Below are positions 1-12,660 of a DNA stretch of 64,000 bases, piece after piece. The stretch's first letter is position 1; every line of letters begins with the position of its first letter. Source of the stretch: Anoplolepis gracilipes. Taxonomy: Eukaryota; Arthropoda; Insecta; Hymenoptera; Formicidae. The position numbers and the translations under genes are program-made. The notes under the pieces are model-generated. The model searched no databases. It worked only from the letters and a program-made list of their open reading frames with translations, and had not been told where the DNA came from. The stretch is from the NCBI RefSeq assembly GCF_047496725.1, contig NC_132974.1, forward strand, positions 11,589,001 through 11,653,000, given 5' to 3'.

Positions 1-1540
1 GTAAATGTTTAATCGATGTAAAAATTCAATCTCGTACTGTGCGATTATTTTTACATTTGATCTTTAAAAATTAAATTGGAGCAATGTATAAAATAGAGAG
101 ACAATCTCGAAAAAAACCTAGTCAAATAAAAAAAATCAACGTAACTCTTTACTCGCGGGATTTCTATCTCATTCTAATGCAAAAGAAAATTACATTATAC
201 CCCTTGAACAAGAACTTGTAATGATGTTCACATTTCTTAAAAATATTTTGTTGCACAGTGTTTAAGGCAAATCAATCTGATTAATACATTTTTTTACGGT
301 GTTTTAATTCGTGTGAAATAATTTTTTTCTTCTTCCGATAATCACAATTATCACGTTTCAAATTATCATTGATGATAATTATATATTAAATATTAAATAT
401 CATTCAATTTATCATTAAATATATATTACAAGTAAGATATTCTGGAGCTATAATTTAAAATTTTTAATCAGAGATATCATCACATTTTTAACGAAAAGAT
501 TTTATCGCATAAAGATATAACTGCAAGCAAACTTTTTCTAAATAATTTAACTTAACGAGCTTATTAACCGCTTGTTAAAAGGGCGCAGGAAAAATGCAAA
601 AAATAAATATTTATTCTGCAAGGGGGGAGGCACTTAATTCCTATGTTATTAATAAAGGTGCTATCATGGAAGAATGAACCTAAGCCGGAACAAAAAAAAA
701 CGGTCGCAATGAGGGGAAAAATGGAATTACTTCCACCTCTCGAGAAACGTCACGCGCCAACTGTCCTATGCAAAGAAGATCCACAGCACAATTTTCAAGA
801 TTATTTTACAAGTTGCTTGTGTATAATCGCAATTGCATTTTTTCGAGAAATAATTATGTTATCATCCTAGCAACGAAATATAATTTTCATCAGTAAAAAA
901 TAAGACTAATTATGCGAGTAATATCATTAGAGTGAGATCGTTGAATAGATTTTGGGAAAAATGTGAAAAATTGGTCCAGGATGAACCGATACATTACAAA
1001 AAACCCGAGACATTTGACAAAAAAAAAATACCAAATAATAATTTTAAAAAGATTCTTTATCCACTCTAAACGCACGAGGAATTTATGGCTAATCAACTTG
1101 TTGAAAGTTCACACATATACGCGCACATATTGGCGCGATCATTAATGTGTGCATGGTAGTGCTGGTATTTTTCATAGGCTCTAAGGAGTTAAAGAGGCGT
1201 GCTTCAAAGGGTCGAACGCTTCAAAGGGAACAAAAAGAATTTTAAAAAATGCCCGTGGCGCTTGCATGCTGACCGACGCGCGCGTGTGCCAGATGCATAA
1301 GAACCGCAAACAGTCGACTATCGATCCTCTTAAAAATATCTGCAAATTGGCGTGGTAATGGCCGAGGGTCTCTCGTCAGAGATAAGTCGTGCGCCGATGT
1401 AAACGTCTTTTGTTATAGGACATATTTCTCGCGCCAGCTCGCCAACCGACGACGTGGCTCTGGCAAACTTTCGCGTCTGAGGTCTGAGGTGGTGAGGTGG
1501 TGAGGTAGCAGGTTCTTTGTACGAAGAAAAGACGGAGCTA
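1..1540. other. AT-rich intergenic or intronic sequence
   Basis: No gene recognised. From about 1150 to 1540 the sequence is richer in GC and contains short GAGGTGGT direct repeats. Open frames here are short and compositionally random. Confidence 0.7.
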
Positions 1541-1541
1541 A

Positions 1542-1543
<2 letters not shown>

Positions 1544-1628
<85 letters not shown>
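1544..1628. repeat. Compound (AC)n(AT)n microsatellite
   Basis: About 32 AC dinucleotides run directly into about 10 AT dinucleotides. Confidence 0.97.
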
Positions 1629-1629
1629 C

Positions 1630-2300
1630 ACAACACAAAGGAAAAGAGAAAAAAGGAAATTTTGGCGCAAGATTTACAATATATTGATTATTAAAATGTA
1701 ACGTAAAAGTAATGTATTCGATGATTTGAAGTTTATCATGACGTTACGAAGATCTTCAAGTAAATAACCTAACGATTAAATTATATTTTGAATTTATACA
1801 AGCGGCACAATTTCGACCAATCATGATTTTCCTTTTAATGCATATATACATATATATACTGAGAAAAAAGTTGTCAACTTGTCTAAATGCGTTTAGTACT
1901 GATCATCATTTGTTTAATTAAAATATCTAAGTATTTAAATCAAATATGTTGTATTTGACTTAAATATTTAAATATATTTCGACTAAAGAAATATGATATG
2001 ACCAATGTTAAATACATTTAATAATATTAACAACTTATTTTTTCTCAATATACCATTTCATTCCATTGTAATAGTTAAAAATTTTCAAAGGTAAATATTA
2101 AAAATGACTGAGTTTATTTGTATTTGAGAAATTGTACATATTCCTATACGTGAAATATTCGCGAAATAACCGCATCTGTCAAAATCACGATAATATTTTG
2201 ATTAATCGCGAGCGCTGTATTAAATATACTATTATAAAGATAGGGCGGTATGTAATAATAAGACAGAAGGTCCTGAAGGAGAGAACCAATCCTAAATTCT
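1630..2300. other. AT-rich, no gene seen
   Basis: Non-repetitive AT-rich sequence without conserved reading frames. Confidence 0.7.
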
Positions 2301-2760
2301 AGTGGAATGATAAATTTGACACGGTGCGCATTTCACGATTATCCTGCGCAAATTCCAGGATACCGTCGCGACACGGTCGCTCTCCTCCTCTTCCTCTTCC
2401 TCCTTCGCCTCCCCTTTTCTCACCTCACCGCCGGATCAATGCACCCCTGCAGGTGTAACCGACGACGGCATTCGCAGCCCGAGAAATATCGCAAACACTG
2501 CACTCTCGCTCGTTTGCACAAGGCGCGCGGTCGCGGGCGTAAAGCCCATCGCCTTTGCTTATATCAGCCCTCATCAGGAGGGATCTCTCAACCGGCGTGA
2601 TAAGGCGATAATGTCGCGTCGTTAGGTCGGTATTTTGCTGCACACACAGCCGCGATAAAGAATCACGTCACACGATATTCATCACGGATCCGCGCTCTCT
2701 CATTGACGGAACACCATTTCCTTCCTCCGATCTATCCCTGTCTTTCCCCTGCCCTTCTCG
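2300..2760. other. GC-rich island
   Basis: CpG-rich block with overlapping open frames on both strands (97 and 72 codons) that match no family I know. Such islands in this window look like promoter or regulatory sequence rather than coding sequence. Confidence 0.3.
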
Positions 2761-3289
2761 GTTTTGCACATTTATTGGCCCGAAGCCAGACGCAGCACGA
2801 GACCGGCACGACTTTGAGATATAGTAACAATCTCGAAGGGAAAATGGCCTTGTATGTATACGTATAGTAGTGATGGATAGATTCGTTTAAGGCTAATATA
2901 TAATAGCATTTATACAATACTGACTTTGATATTTTTTGCAGTAATTATCTAAACAAATAATTTCAAGATTTATGACTCTATGTTAATATATGTAAGCTTA
3001 TATGGAAAGAGATTTATATTACAGATAATTATTTACACAGATCTTGCGACCAATTTTTCTCTCTGTTAGTGCCATCCAAAGATTTCAGACGAATCGTAAA
3101 AGCTTTTTAAATTCTTGGAATTTTTCAAAACTTGAAATTCTGATTTTTTTTTCCGCGATTTTCAATCTAATTCTATGAATCTTAAAATCTCTCCCCGAAC
3201 GTTTTCCCTCTTTCTTATATTGAACTAAAAATATCAAACTACACATATTCGCGCATTTGCATGTGAAATAAAAATACAAACCACACGCG

Positions 3290-3760
3290 AAACTCGACTC
3301 AACGAGCTGTCATCACCATCACGACCGCGATAATACGAAAATCAGATAGTCACTCAAGTCGATGCTCGATAAGCGTGTCGGAGATATTCTACGCTTCCTC
3401 TCCTCGCGCGATCATCTGCCTGCCCAAACTGGTTGAACGCTCCTCGCAGGGAAAAGCGAGAAATCCACACGCGCACTCCGCGGTCGAGCACGAGCGTCGA
3501 ACCTGGACGTACCCATCGCCGACACCACGGCACGGGAGCAGCCAATGGGATCGCGCGATCTCAGCCGCATTGGCGGTGCGTGAGAGAGCTCGCGGACAGG
3601 GGAAACACACGCGGCATCCCCGCTTTCGCATCGAACCACGTTATCCCATGAGGTGCCACGGCGAATTTGACCTGTCGTGATCGATTGATCCCCTCGTTGA
3701 GACGCGTTAAACTAGACACGATCAGATGAATTGCAACCCAATTGGTACACCATCGCAATT
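3290..3760. other. CpG-rich island
   Basis: Dense CpG with six overlapping open frames in both directions, a sign of high GC rather than coding. No protein recognised. Confidence 0.35.
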
Positions 3761-4799
3761 AATCGTTTTAATCAAGCGAATATCACGAATTATCAATGAA
3801 ATACGAGTTGAACGACAAACTTGTCCAACACCCTTTTTTTACCTTAGACCTTAGACGTTTATTCTTATAATAAGCATGATAAGCATGATGAGTTCAAAAT
3901 GTTATCCGGCGGTGTGAAATTTACATTAGAAAAATTTCTAACATCAGCAACAACACGTTGAAATGACTGGAAAATAAATCAGTTTAAAAATATTAATTTA
4001 GACTTGTGACTTGATATAAATCAAGTAATCTATGATGTATCCAATAATGTATGAAAGTTCTAATCTAAACTAACCAATTAAAAGCAGGATAAAAATGATA
4101 ATCGGGTGGATTAAGTTTCTTAATAAATTTCAAGTATAAGAGAGCATAAAGTCATTCTATGCTCTTATATCCAAAAAACAACATAACGTAACTGCATTCT
4201 ATATCAAAGTGTTGGAACGTAATATCCACGTGATCAAATTTAAGCATCTGATATTATGAGAAAGAAATAGGTCATTTGATAATTTTACGTAAAAGTAAAA
4301 AGTTATTTTATCTATAAATAAATTTTCGAAGCTCAATATAGTTGAGTAATTAAGACTAAATAGATTGTCAACATCAAAGGTCATCAGAATCAGTCACGCG
4401 TACGGACAGCCGCAGTCGAAGTCCTCGTGAACTTTCGACCTCGAAGGCTCTAACGCTCCTCTCTCGTGGAGAGCAAATTTCTCCTCGAGAAGTTCTTCAA
4501 ACAAGTGATATTAAATATTTCTATCATTTGCGTACGCTATTGATAACAATTTTTTATTATTTATCTCTTATATATTCGATTTTCATATAGAATGCTGTAA
4601 AAAGATTCATTAAAACGTCTCATGTATTTCTGCGAGTTAACAATGTTCCGATGGATTTAAGAAAGATATTTAACTAAAGATTAATAACAATTTCTCTTTC
4701 AATTTTCGATCCACAAGTCAAATATTCCGTAGGCTTCTGCTAAATGAAATGAAAAAATAAAATAGATTTTTTTCACAACGACACAACGCGAGATGTGTC

Positions 4800-5790
4800 T
4801 CGATGCAAAACATTATCTTAAATCCAACAACAATAATTGTGATACGACAACCGACGAAATTCAAACTCTAAGCACTCTTCACAATTTTCTCGCGCAAAAT
4901 TGCACATCCTCGTTGATTGCGGTCCGCAAATAAACGATATTTTAATAACAAGGGTCATTCGCGATTCGCGATCATGCATGACCTCGGCATCGTTCGATGC
5001 CCGATTGGAGCGTTGAAATCTTCCGGCCGGTTTCGTGCCATCCGCGGCGATCCAACGTGCTCTCCGCGCCCGCGAGACAAGCTCTTTCACGGCGGAAGAA
5101 AGAAACGCGAACGCCAAACCCTTATTATCCTTAGGCCTTACGAGGCTCCTCGAGACTTCACCGGCAGATTTCACCCTAGCAAAACTACTTGAAAGAATCT
5201 GCCTACCGACCTAGTCGTATGCGTGCGTGCCGGAGCGCTATTTCACAAACGAGCGTGAAAATGCGTAAGGTCCGCTGCGTGCACACAACAAAAGTCCCGC
5301 GGAGCGACGAGCCGAGGGGACGCGGGGCGAAACCGAGGGGGATGATACCAAGGGAGGGAGGAAGAGAGTGACGCGGCGGCGGTGTGGATTATGGGTTCGT
5401 GGGAAAAGGCACCCCGACTCTCGAGAGAAACGGCGGGCGGCCACGAGACTCCCGCGCGGAGCCCAACGTTTCGCCTCACTGCCGGGCTCACTGCAGGCTC
5501 TGACGCACCAGCAGAGCCTGCCACCTCCTGCGGCCCACTACCCCACCTTACCCTCTCACCGACCTAGCGCCGCGCGCCAGCCGCCCACATTTTGCCCTCT
5601 ACCCTCCGGTTACCTGCCGGTCCGGTCCCTCCCTCTCCACCGCCTACCTTCTCGTCATCCCTCTTCCTGGCGAAACTGCTTCCTTCCAACCAACCCCCCC
5701 CTCCCCCGCCTCCGATGCAACCCAACCGCGGTATACCTTCGCGACTCTACGCCACGCAAAAGGATTGAAAAAAAGTTATAACCGATATAA
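4800..5790. other. CpG-rich island, about 1 kb
   Basis: The most GC-rich part of the left end, including a C-rich section (5500-5720) and CpG clusters. The open frames (up to 137 codons) are Pro/Arg/Ser-rich and unlike any family. It is probably regulatory or a non-coding exon. Confidence 0.35.
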
Positions 5791-5838
5791 GTATGTACGA
5801 AATTGAAGTACAAGGCATGAGAAGCAGAGTTTCCGGAA

Positions 5839-5864
5839 AGAGAGAGAGAGAGAGAGAGAGAGAG
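5839..5864. repeat. (AG)13 microsatellite
   Basis: Pure AG dinucleotide run at the edge of the CpG island. Confidence 0.95.
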
Positions 5865-6312
5865 TTGAATGGATTACTAGACAGAAAGTTTGAAGAAATT
5901 ATTTATCGCTCGCTTTCTTTGAGCCTTAACCTTTGGTAAACTTAATCCTGTAGCGATATTTCTCTTGTACAAAATCACTGTCGAGAGGATAAATTATATA
6001 AACTCTTTTCTGAAAAGATTTTATTACTCTCACATTCGTCTTAAAAAAATGAAAAAAAAAAAAAAAGCATTGGCATTTTTGACAAAATTTGTTTAGACTC
6101 TCTTCGATATTATATATAAATACTATTTATATTTTTCGCAAACGCGAAACCTGATAATTGAATTTTCATTATCTCAAAAGAGAGGTATTGTTTTGAAAAA
6201 GCATGGAAAAAACATTCTTATGTTATATTCGTTTTATACGTGTATGTACACTATTTGTGCCATTGTGAATAAAATAAATGAACAATTAATCAAACTAATA
6301 TAATTTACTCAC

Positions 6313-6398
6313 CAACCGTCGCCACCGCTGTTCCCACCTGTAGTCGTTGCCATTTCCAGCATTTCATCCAACTTCCCCGTTTTTCACGCACGCACGAA
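6313..6398 (-). CDS. Putative first coding exon of an unidentified gene
   Basis: On the minus strand an acceptor-like GATTTGCAG is followed by 86 nt ending in a GTGAGT donor. The ATG at 6362 opens MLEMATTTGGNSGGDG plus two bases of a split codon. A TGA in frame nine codons upstream makes it the first possible start; a second ATG follows at codon 4. The context has a purine at -3. The peptide is Gly/Thr-rich and I do not recognise the gene. No continuation exon was found between 6312 and 1, so the rest should lie beyond the left edge. If transcription starts at the TATA-like box at 6777-6784, the acceptor may be unused. Confidence 0.5.
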
Positions 6399-6639
6399 CT
6401 GCAAATCAATTAGGAAAATGCCATCAATTACACGATTATACGCGCTAATTAACGCGACGTGAACATCACCTATCACCATTCCCAACTCTTAGCGTGCACT
6501 TTGGGTTATAATAAACAACGCAAATATGCAGCATTAAAAGTATAGTGACATATATCAAATCACTGAGTATCTCTCAAGAATCGAGAAACGATCAATCATT
6601 AAAGAGTATCTTAATTCTTAATTATCCAAAAAGTCCGCA

Positions 6640-6790
6640 GTAAATGTTCGATAGCGCGCTATCGAATGAGTAAGTAATATTGAACGATTTTAATGAATCA
6701 AAAAATATGGTATAGAGAGAGGGGGGAGAATATATCTCGTGCCAAATCGCTCACAGCAAACAGCACGGACCGCGTATTTATACAGAGCGA
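6640..6790 (-). promoter_or_regulatory. Candidate promoter upstream of the 6313-6398 exon
   Basis: The minus strand carries TATAAATA followed by CGCGGTCC (about 6770-6784), a good TATA-box match. A perfect 20-bp palindrome, arms TTCGATAGCG, lies at 6647-6666 and contains a DREF-like ATCGA core. Both are within 400 bp upstream of the putative start codon. No consensus initiator is seen 30 bp downstream of the TATA match. Confidence 0.35.
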
Positions 6791-8151
6791 GCTTGGCTGA
6801 GAATATGTTACAATTAAATTATCACATCTCAGAAACGGCTAAATTAACTGACCTATTAATGAGATTAATCAATAACTTACGTCCCTTTCAAAAATGAAAA
6901 TGTCTTTACTTCTATTCTACATATTCTATAAATTACAATCTAAAATTCCAATAGGAATTTTTATCATTTAAAAGAATCGCACTATTTATAAAAAATAATA
7001 TATATATTTTATTATTATAAATGTTATAATTTTTAATATATACAAGAATGCGTTAGAAATCGATATATTATATATTATATAGATCAATATCAATGTATCT
7101 ATAGTGAAGAAATAAAACTGGGGAAATAAAATAAAATCAACATCGATATACGATCAACATCGTATATCTATCGTAATCCAATTTCAAAACAAAAGTCTGC
7201 AATTTACAATTTGAGAGATTACTATCGGATTTATCGATTAATAGATTTTGGGTCTATCAATCATTACGATCTCTATCTGCAGATGGAGTCAGTAATAAAA
7301 AGTTATGAAACATTTCTTTCCAATAAAAAAAAAAAATGTTTCTTTCAATCACTGTAAAACTGCCATTTAAAAAAAATGATACTCTATACGATGAAACAGC
7401 TTCGCGATGAGATTGGAAAATACTATATAGTTTCCTCTAGGCAGTCTTAAAACGTTTTAAGGATTAAATTTTTATGCTTACATTTTGAGATATATTCAAG
7501 TATCTTTCGATTCTATATACGAAATATAAGAAATCACTTCGAAATAAGAATCTAAGATATCACTTGTACATTCTTGAAAATTATTGGCAGATTATGTAAA
7601 GAAAATTACTAATAATTAGCGAATTATTAATAGAAACTAAATTAATTTCTAATACAAGAATTGAAATATGTTTTAAAGTCAGTAATAATTACTCATTATG
7701 TAATCTATTAAATATCGCCAACATAAATTTAGTAAGATTTATTGCTTATTATACATTATTATGGCTGTTTTTAATTAATTGTCGATATAAAATTAAATAC
7801 ATGCCTACAGCGCTAAATTGATTAAATTTATAAGTTTATATACTTATTACATTTTACATTTTTAATATATATTTTGAATTACATGAAAAATGGAAAATTT
7901 CTTGAATGTTCAATATTCAGTTGTAACAGTAACTCAAATAATATATATATACAAAATGTACGTATATATGTACGTATATACGTATACATATACAAAATAT
8001 ACGTATATACAATTTTATTGTAATTAATTTTTTTAATATAGTAATATAATTGTTAGAGAAAATTATTTTTGTAAAAAAAAAAAGATAGAAAAGCTGCCAA
8101 CCCCCACTCATCTATTTAAAAAGTTACTATCCTGTGTGAAGTATTACTTTA

Positions 8152-8154
<3 letters not shown>

Positions 8155-8192
<38 letters not shown>
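8155..8192. repeat. (TA)19 microsatellite
   Basis: Uninterrupted TA dinucleotides. Confidence 0.97.
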
Positions 8193-8194
<2 letters not shown>

Positions 8195-8354
8195 GTATAA
8201 TGTATATTTTGTATAAATTTTAATTTTTCTACAAAAGTATTAAATAATGACAGAACCTTGTCAGAAACTTGTCATGACAAATCCGGAGAATAAATGTTAT
8301 GTGCATATCATAAAAGTTATTTTTTTTATTATTGTATTGTATTATTAAAGTTGC

Positions 8355-8360
<6 letters not shown>

Positions 8361-8404
<44 letters not shown>
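8361..8404. repeat. (TA)22 microsatellite
   Basis: Uninterrupted TA dinucleotides. Confidence 0.97.
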
Positions 8405-8409
<5 letters not shown>

Positions 8410-8769
8410 TTTATAACAGAAAAATGAAATTTTTTATTTAAAAATATATTAACATTTTATAAACTTCACAAAAAATCATATTACAAAACATATTTATTAA
8501 ACACAGTAATTTTAATACTAAAACACAGTAATAAAAGAATTAAATTTTATAGTCTACTATAAAATTTATACATTTCATAACATTCTCATAATTTTTTAAC
8601 ACAACTTTTAACATTGTTATTTTTTTAGAAAAACAATTAAAACCTAAATAATAAAATATATATTAAGGCAAAAGGTTTTATAATATGTAAAGGTTATTTT
8701 TTTGTAATACAACTTACCAAGGGCGTATTCGTGCCTTTATTCAAGACAGAATAATATACGTATATTTAT

Positions 8770-9240
8770 CTAACCACACTATCACAATCGCAATCGAATG
8801 TGTCCAATACTCCATACTCCACGCAATCGCGTGTCACTCGATTCGACATTCCCAACATTCGTTCACACACAATGATTCACTCTCGACGCGAAAGACGCGG
8901 AAAAAGTGACAGACAATCGCAATACGATTTAAACTGTGCTAGATTTGGCGTGATAAGAAAGTTACTACGTAAATCAAGCCACATATATACGCAAAAATAA
9001 CCGCGTTTATTTGAAATGATATACGTCGGAGTATTTATCTAAAGAGCTGTTATTCGCGACCACATGCTAACCGATATTCCATATAATCATTCATAACTCG
9101 ATTCAACATTCTTGACATTCACTGTAGCAACGCGAAAAGCACAGAAAAATTATAGAGCGATCACGATCCGAACTGTGCTAGACGCGGCATGGAAATGATT
9201 ACGTGAAGGTCGAACCAAATCATAAACACGCGTTGCGCGC
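8770..9240. repeat. Diverged tandem duplication, about 260 bp unit
   Basis: The block around 8830-8960 reappears around 9095-9195 with many substitutions. Shared ordered words include CTCGATTC then ACATTC, ACGCGAAA, and AACTGTGCTAGA. Both copies lie in the same orientation. Confidence 0.65.
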
Positions 9241-9379
9241 TACGCATGACAGTGTGTGTGTGCGTGTGTGTATAAGCTTACGTCTCACTTCGTAGGAAGT
9301 AGAAAGTCATCAATTGTATAGAGTTTTATCTTCAATCGTTTTAATCATTCTACAGTTTTCTTGATAGATTAAACATAGG

Positions 9380-9460
9380 TACAGGGTGTCTCTCAACTCT
9401 TGTAAAAAAATTCCCTGAAAATTCCTTGATTTTCCATGTATTTTTGTTCAAAATTCCAAG
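9380..9460. repeat. CCCTGA/TTCC-type dispersed repeat fragment
   Basis: TACAGGGTGTCT opens a stretch with CCCTGAAAATTCC and TTGATTTTCCATG. A related stretch lies at 10845-10945. It looks like a fragment of an interspersed repeat; the family was not identified. Confidence 0.35.
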
Positions 9461-9740
9461 TAAAAAAAATACTTTCAAGACTTTTTAATACAACTTTCTC
9501 TAAAATAAATTTTTTTATTACATGCATTTCCTAATGTTTTTCATTCATACGAAAGAAAACCGTGGAGACTCTTAAGTTTCAATATTAGATTTATAAATGT
9601 ACTGAAAAAAAAACTAAATAACTTTCATAATTTTTTATTTATATAAAATTTTCATTTCTTTATCATTTAAAGTTACAAAAAGTATGTACTTCAGATTCAA
9701 TATTATGTTTAGTCATTAAATATATACACATATATTTATA

Positions 9741-9846
9741 CGGGATAAATTGAGACACCAAGTTCGTGTTGTTTCACTTTTTCTGATGATTTTTTAAGCA
9801 TTTCTTGCCAAACTTTAAGCGAGTTTCACAATAGTTATACAAAAAG

Positions 9847-9881
<35 letters not shown>

Positions 9882-10640
9882 TAAAAGTTATTAGAATATT
9901 AATTAAACAAATGAAATTGTCAAATTAAACGCTAGTCATTTTTTGATAATTCTATCGATTAGTGAGACTTTGTGTTATTCTGAAATTACTTTTAATTCTG
10001 AGAGAAAAAGACAGAGTTCAATATATCAAAATTATTAAAATATTTATTAAACAAATTACAAAATAGAGATCACTCAAAACGCCAGATATATAAATATCGA
10101 GATAATTGGTCGTATTTCCATATTCGATTCCATCAACTTTAATGAAATTTCATATCAGTCTATAATCACTTTTAATTTCCAGAGAGGGTTCTATGCGTAA
10201 AAATTATTACAATATATTTATTAAACAAATTAAATTGGCCGAAATACCAAACGTACAAGTACTGATTGTGAGATGAGACACTGGTCAAATTTCTAATGTT
10301 CTATCGACTTTAAGTGAAATTTTGTTATTTTTTTGTGTCGTTCTGCAATCACTTATATTTTCTAAACAAAGTTCTATTATAAATATGCGTCAAAATTGTT
10401 AAAATATTTATTAAACAAATTACAAAATGCCAGTATAACATGATTCTCATTTACGTCCAGTATCTCTGGCGAGCTAATTTATATAATTATCTAATATAAT
10501 ATTCTATTAATTTTTATGCATATATAAAACTTTTATAATTATTATAGCATTCTCAAGTGCTTAAAATTTGGCAAAAATGCTAAAAAAATTGTCGAAGAAT
10601 AAAGTGAGATGCAGCGTGAACCTGGCGTGTCAGTTTGTTT
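9741..10640. mobile_element. Fold-back-like repeat element A
   Basis: Ends are about 90-bp inverted repeats: left arm 9741-9836 contains GAGACACCAAGTTCG, and right arm 10550-10635 contains its diverged complement. Between them are four subrepeats of 150-190 bp, recognisable by ATTAAACAAATT at about 9900, 10045, 10218 and 10410. No coding sequence is present, so it would be non-autonomous. Confidence 0.5.
9848..9878. repeat. (AT)n microsatellite
   Basis: 31 bp of AT dinucleotides inside element A. Confidence 0.95.
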
Positions 10641-10988
10641 CAATTTTTTTCTCGGCCTATTCTTTTAATGGCCAATACTATTTGTTTAATCTATGTATCA
10701 AGAATTCCATAATTATTAAAAATAAAGCCAAAACTCTCAACTCAATTGATAAGTTTCCACAAAGTGAGACGCCGGTTTCACCCACACAGCTAACTGTTTA
10801 CAAGATAAAAAGTAAAATTGTCAAAAAGAGAATTTTTAAAAAAATTTTCCTGAATGCCAATTAAATTCCATGAGACTTCCCTGATTTTCCAGGTACAAAA
10901 GAAATCCCTGAATATTCCCAGATTTCCATGTTTTTCCAGGGAGTAGACATCGTGATATAGTTCTGGTCATTAAACCAAAAATATGACT

Positions 10989-11706
10989 TGGGAAATAAAT
11001 TGAGATGCCAAGTTCACGCTGCCAGATCTTACTTTGTTCATTGATGATTTTTTAGCCTTTTTTTTACTAGATTTTAAGCGCTTAAGAGTTCTACAATAGT
11101 TTTGCAAAAATGTTTTATGCATAAAAATTATTAGAATATTAATTAAACAAATTAGATCGCCCAAAACACCGGACGTAAAAGTACCGAGATGAGACGCTAG
11201 TCGTATTTTGATAGTTCTATCAACTTTAAATGAGATTTCGTTGTTGTACGCCCGGCGTCTCAGACAATCTAATTTCTTTAATAAATATTCTAATAATTAT
11301 TATGCATAGAAATCTGTTCAGCAAATCTGAAAATATAAATAATTACAGACTAACACGAAATCTTATTTAAAGTCTATAGAATTATCGAAATACGACAAGC
11401 GTCTCACGTCTCATTTCCGGCGTTTCGAGAGCGATTTAATTTGTTTAATAAATATTCTAATAACTGTTGCGCATAAAAATCTGAAAGTATAAATATAAAT
11501 TATTACAGGATAACACAGGATAGCGTCTTATCTCTTTACGTCAGGTGTCTGATTAATCTACCTCGTTTAATAAATATTCTAATAATTTTTACGCAGAGAG
11601 CTTTTTGAAAAATTATTGTAGAACTTTGAAGCGCTTGACGAGAAATAGTAAAAAAATCGCGGGAGACAAAGTGAGATGCAGCATAAACCTCTCATTATCA
11701 GTTTAA
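10989..11706. mobile_element. Fold-back-like repeat element B
   Basis: About 110-bp inverted ends (10989-11106 and 11601-11706) are related to those of element A. Internal subrepeats run in one direction up to about 11235 and in the opposite direction from about 11250 on (AATAAATATTCTAATAA at 11280, 11447 and 11569). This is the architecture of fold-back elements. Confidence 0.5.
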
Positions 11707-11709
11707 GTC

Positions 11710-12640
11710 CCGAGTCATTTTTTCGTTTAATATATATTGTACATAAGAATTATTTGTTTAATCTATCAAGAATTCTAGAGCTATTAAAAATAAAGCCAAA
11801 AGCCAAAATTCTCAACAATGAATTTTCACGGAGTAAGGCCCCGGCTTCACTCACTCACACACACACACACACACACACCCAAATGGAATTGTCGAAATAT
11901 ACGTTATGCGATTACCGCGACAAAGAAAATTATTTCCGCGAATAATACGTAATAAATTACCTCATGATTGCTCCGACAGAGCCCGATGTCATCCCAGGCC
12001 TGTTCGACATCTCTTGATCCTTTGTTAAGACTTGAAAAGCGCTCACAAAAGCATTCACTCACGCGACATTTTGCACGACACTCCCGATAATAATCGCCTA
12101 AAATCCTCTCGACGGGCACCGTCCTTTGGACGGATCGGTACACAGAAACGATCGTCCGTCTTTCAATTCGGCGCTCCCGACGCTCGTTTGAAATCCGTCA
12201 TGTGCGATATAACGCGACAAATTATCTCAATATCGCCTCGGAATATCGAAATATCGAAATTCATAAATCGCGATCGCGCGGATATATACTAATAAACGAC
12301 TGAAATCATCGCCCGTTATTCAATTCGGCGCTCGTTCGCGCGTGAAATTCACTTTTTCGACCGATAAAAAGGACGAAAAAGAATGAAAAACACCGAGCGA
12401 ATATTCTCGTATCTGAAACGGCGAAAAATAACGACTGCGTTCAAACTGGTGGACTGGCGCTAAAGTACTTCGGCTCGAGCGAGCAGGATGAAATCTTCGT
12501 TCTGATGGCCGATCTGGCTTACGTAGTGCTACGTAGAACACAAGGATAGGCCGGTCGGGTCCGAAGATCGGTGAGGAAAACAGAGAATGTTTTGCCGAAC
12601 TGCTCGCCGACTAGCGTCTTTTCTAGAAAAAAATCTCGGG
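11710..12640. other. Sequence between repeat blocks
   Basis: No gene recognised. 11720-11860 resembles 10660-10800 (shared words TTTGTTTAATCTAT and AAAATAAAGCCAAAA), so the repeats extend past their arms. A short CA microsatellite lies at 11856-11878. 12000-12560 is GC-richer, with CAATTCGGCGCTC occurring twice. Confidence 0.5.
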
Positions 12641-12660
12641 CCTAAGAAACATAGATAAGA

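Larger units (their letters stand above)
6800..8760. other. AT-rich sequence with TA microsatellites
   Basis: Very AT-rich, no gene recognised. Contains (TA)n at 8155-8192 and 8361-8404. Confidence 0.75.

Noticed and set aside
1502..1522. let-7-like TGAGGTAG seed
   Set aside because: Insect let-7 is essentially invariant. Here the rest of the sequence differs, no hairpin is visible, and the seed arises within a GAGGTGGT direct repeat.
1330..1638. Cys-Val-rich minus-strand open frame
   Set aside because: Translation of the AC repeat.
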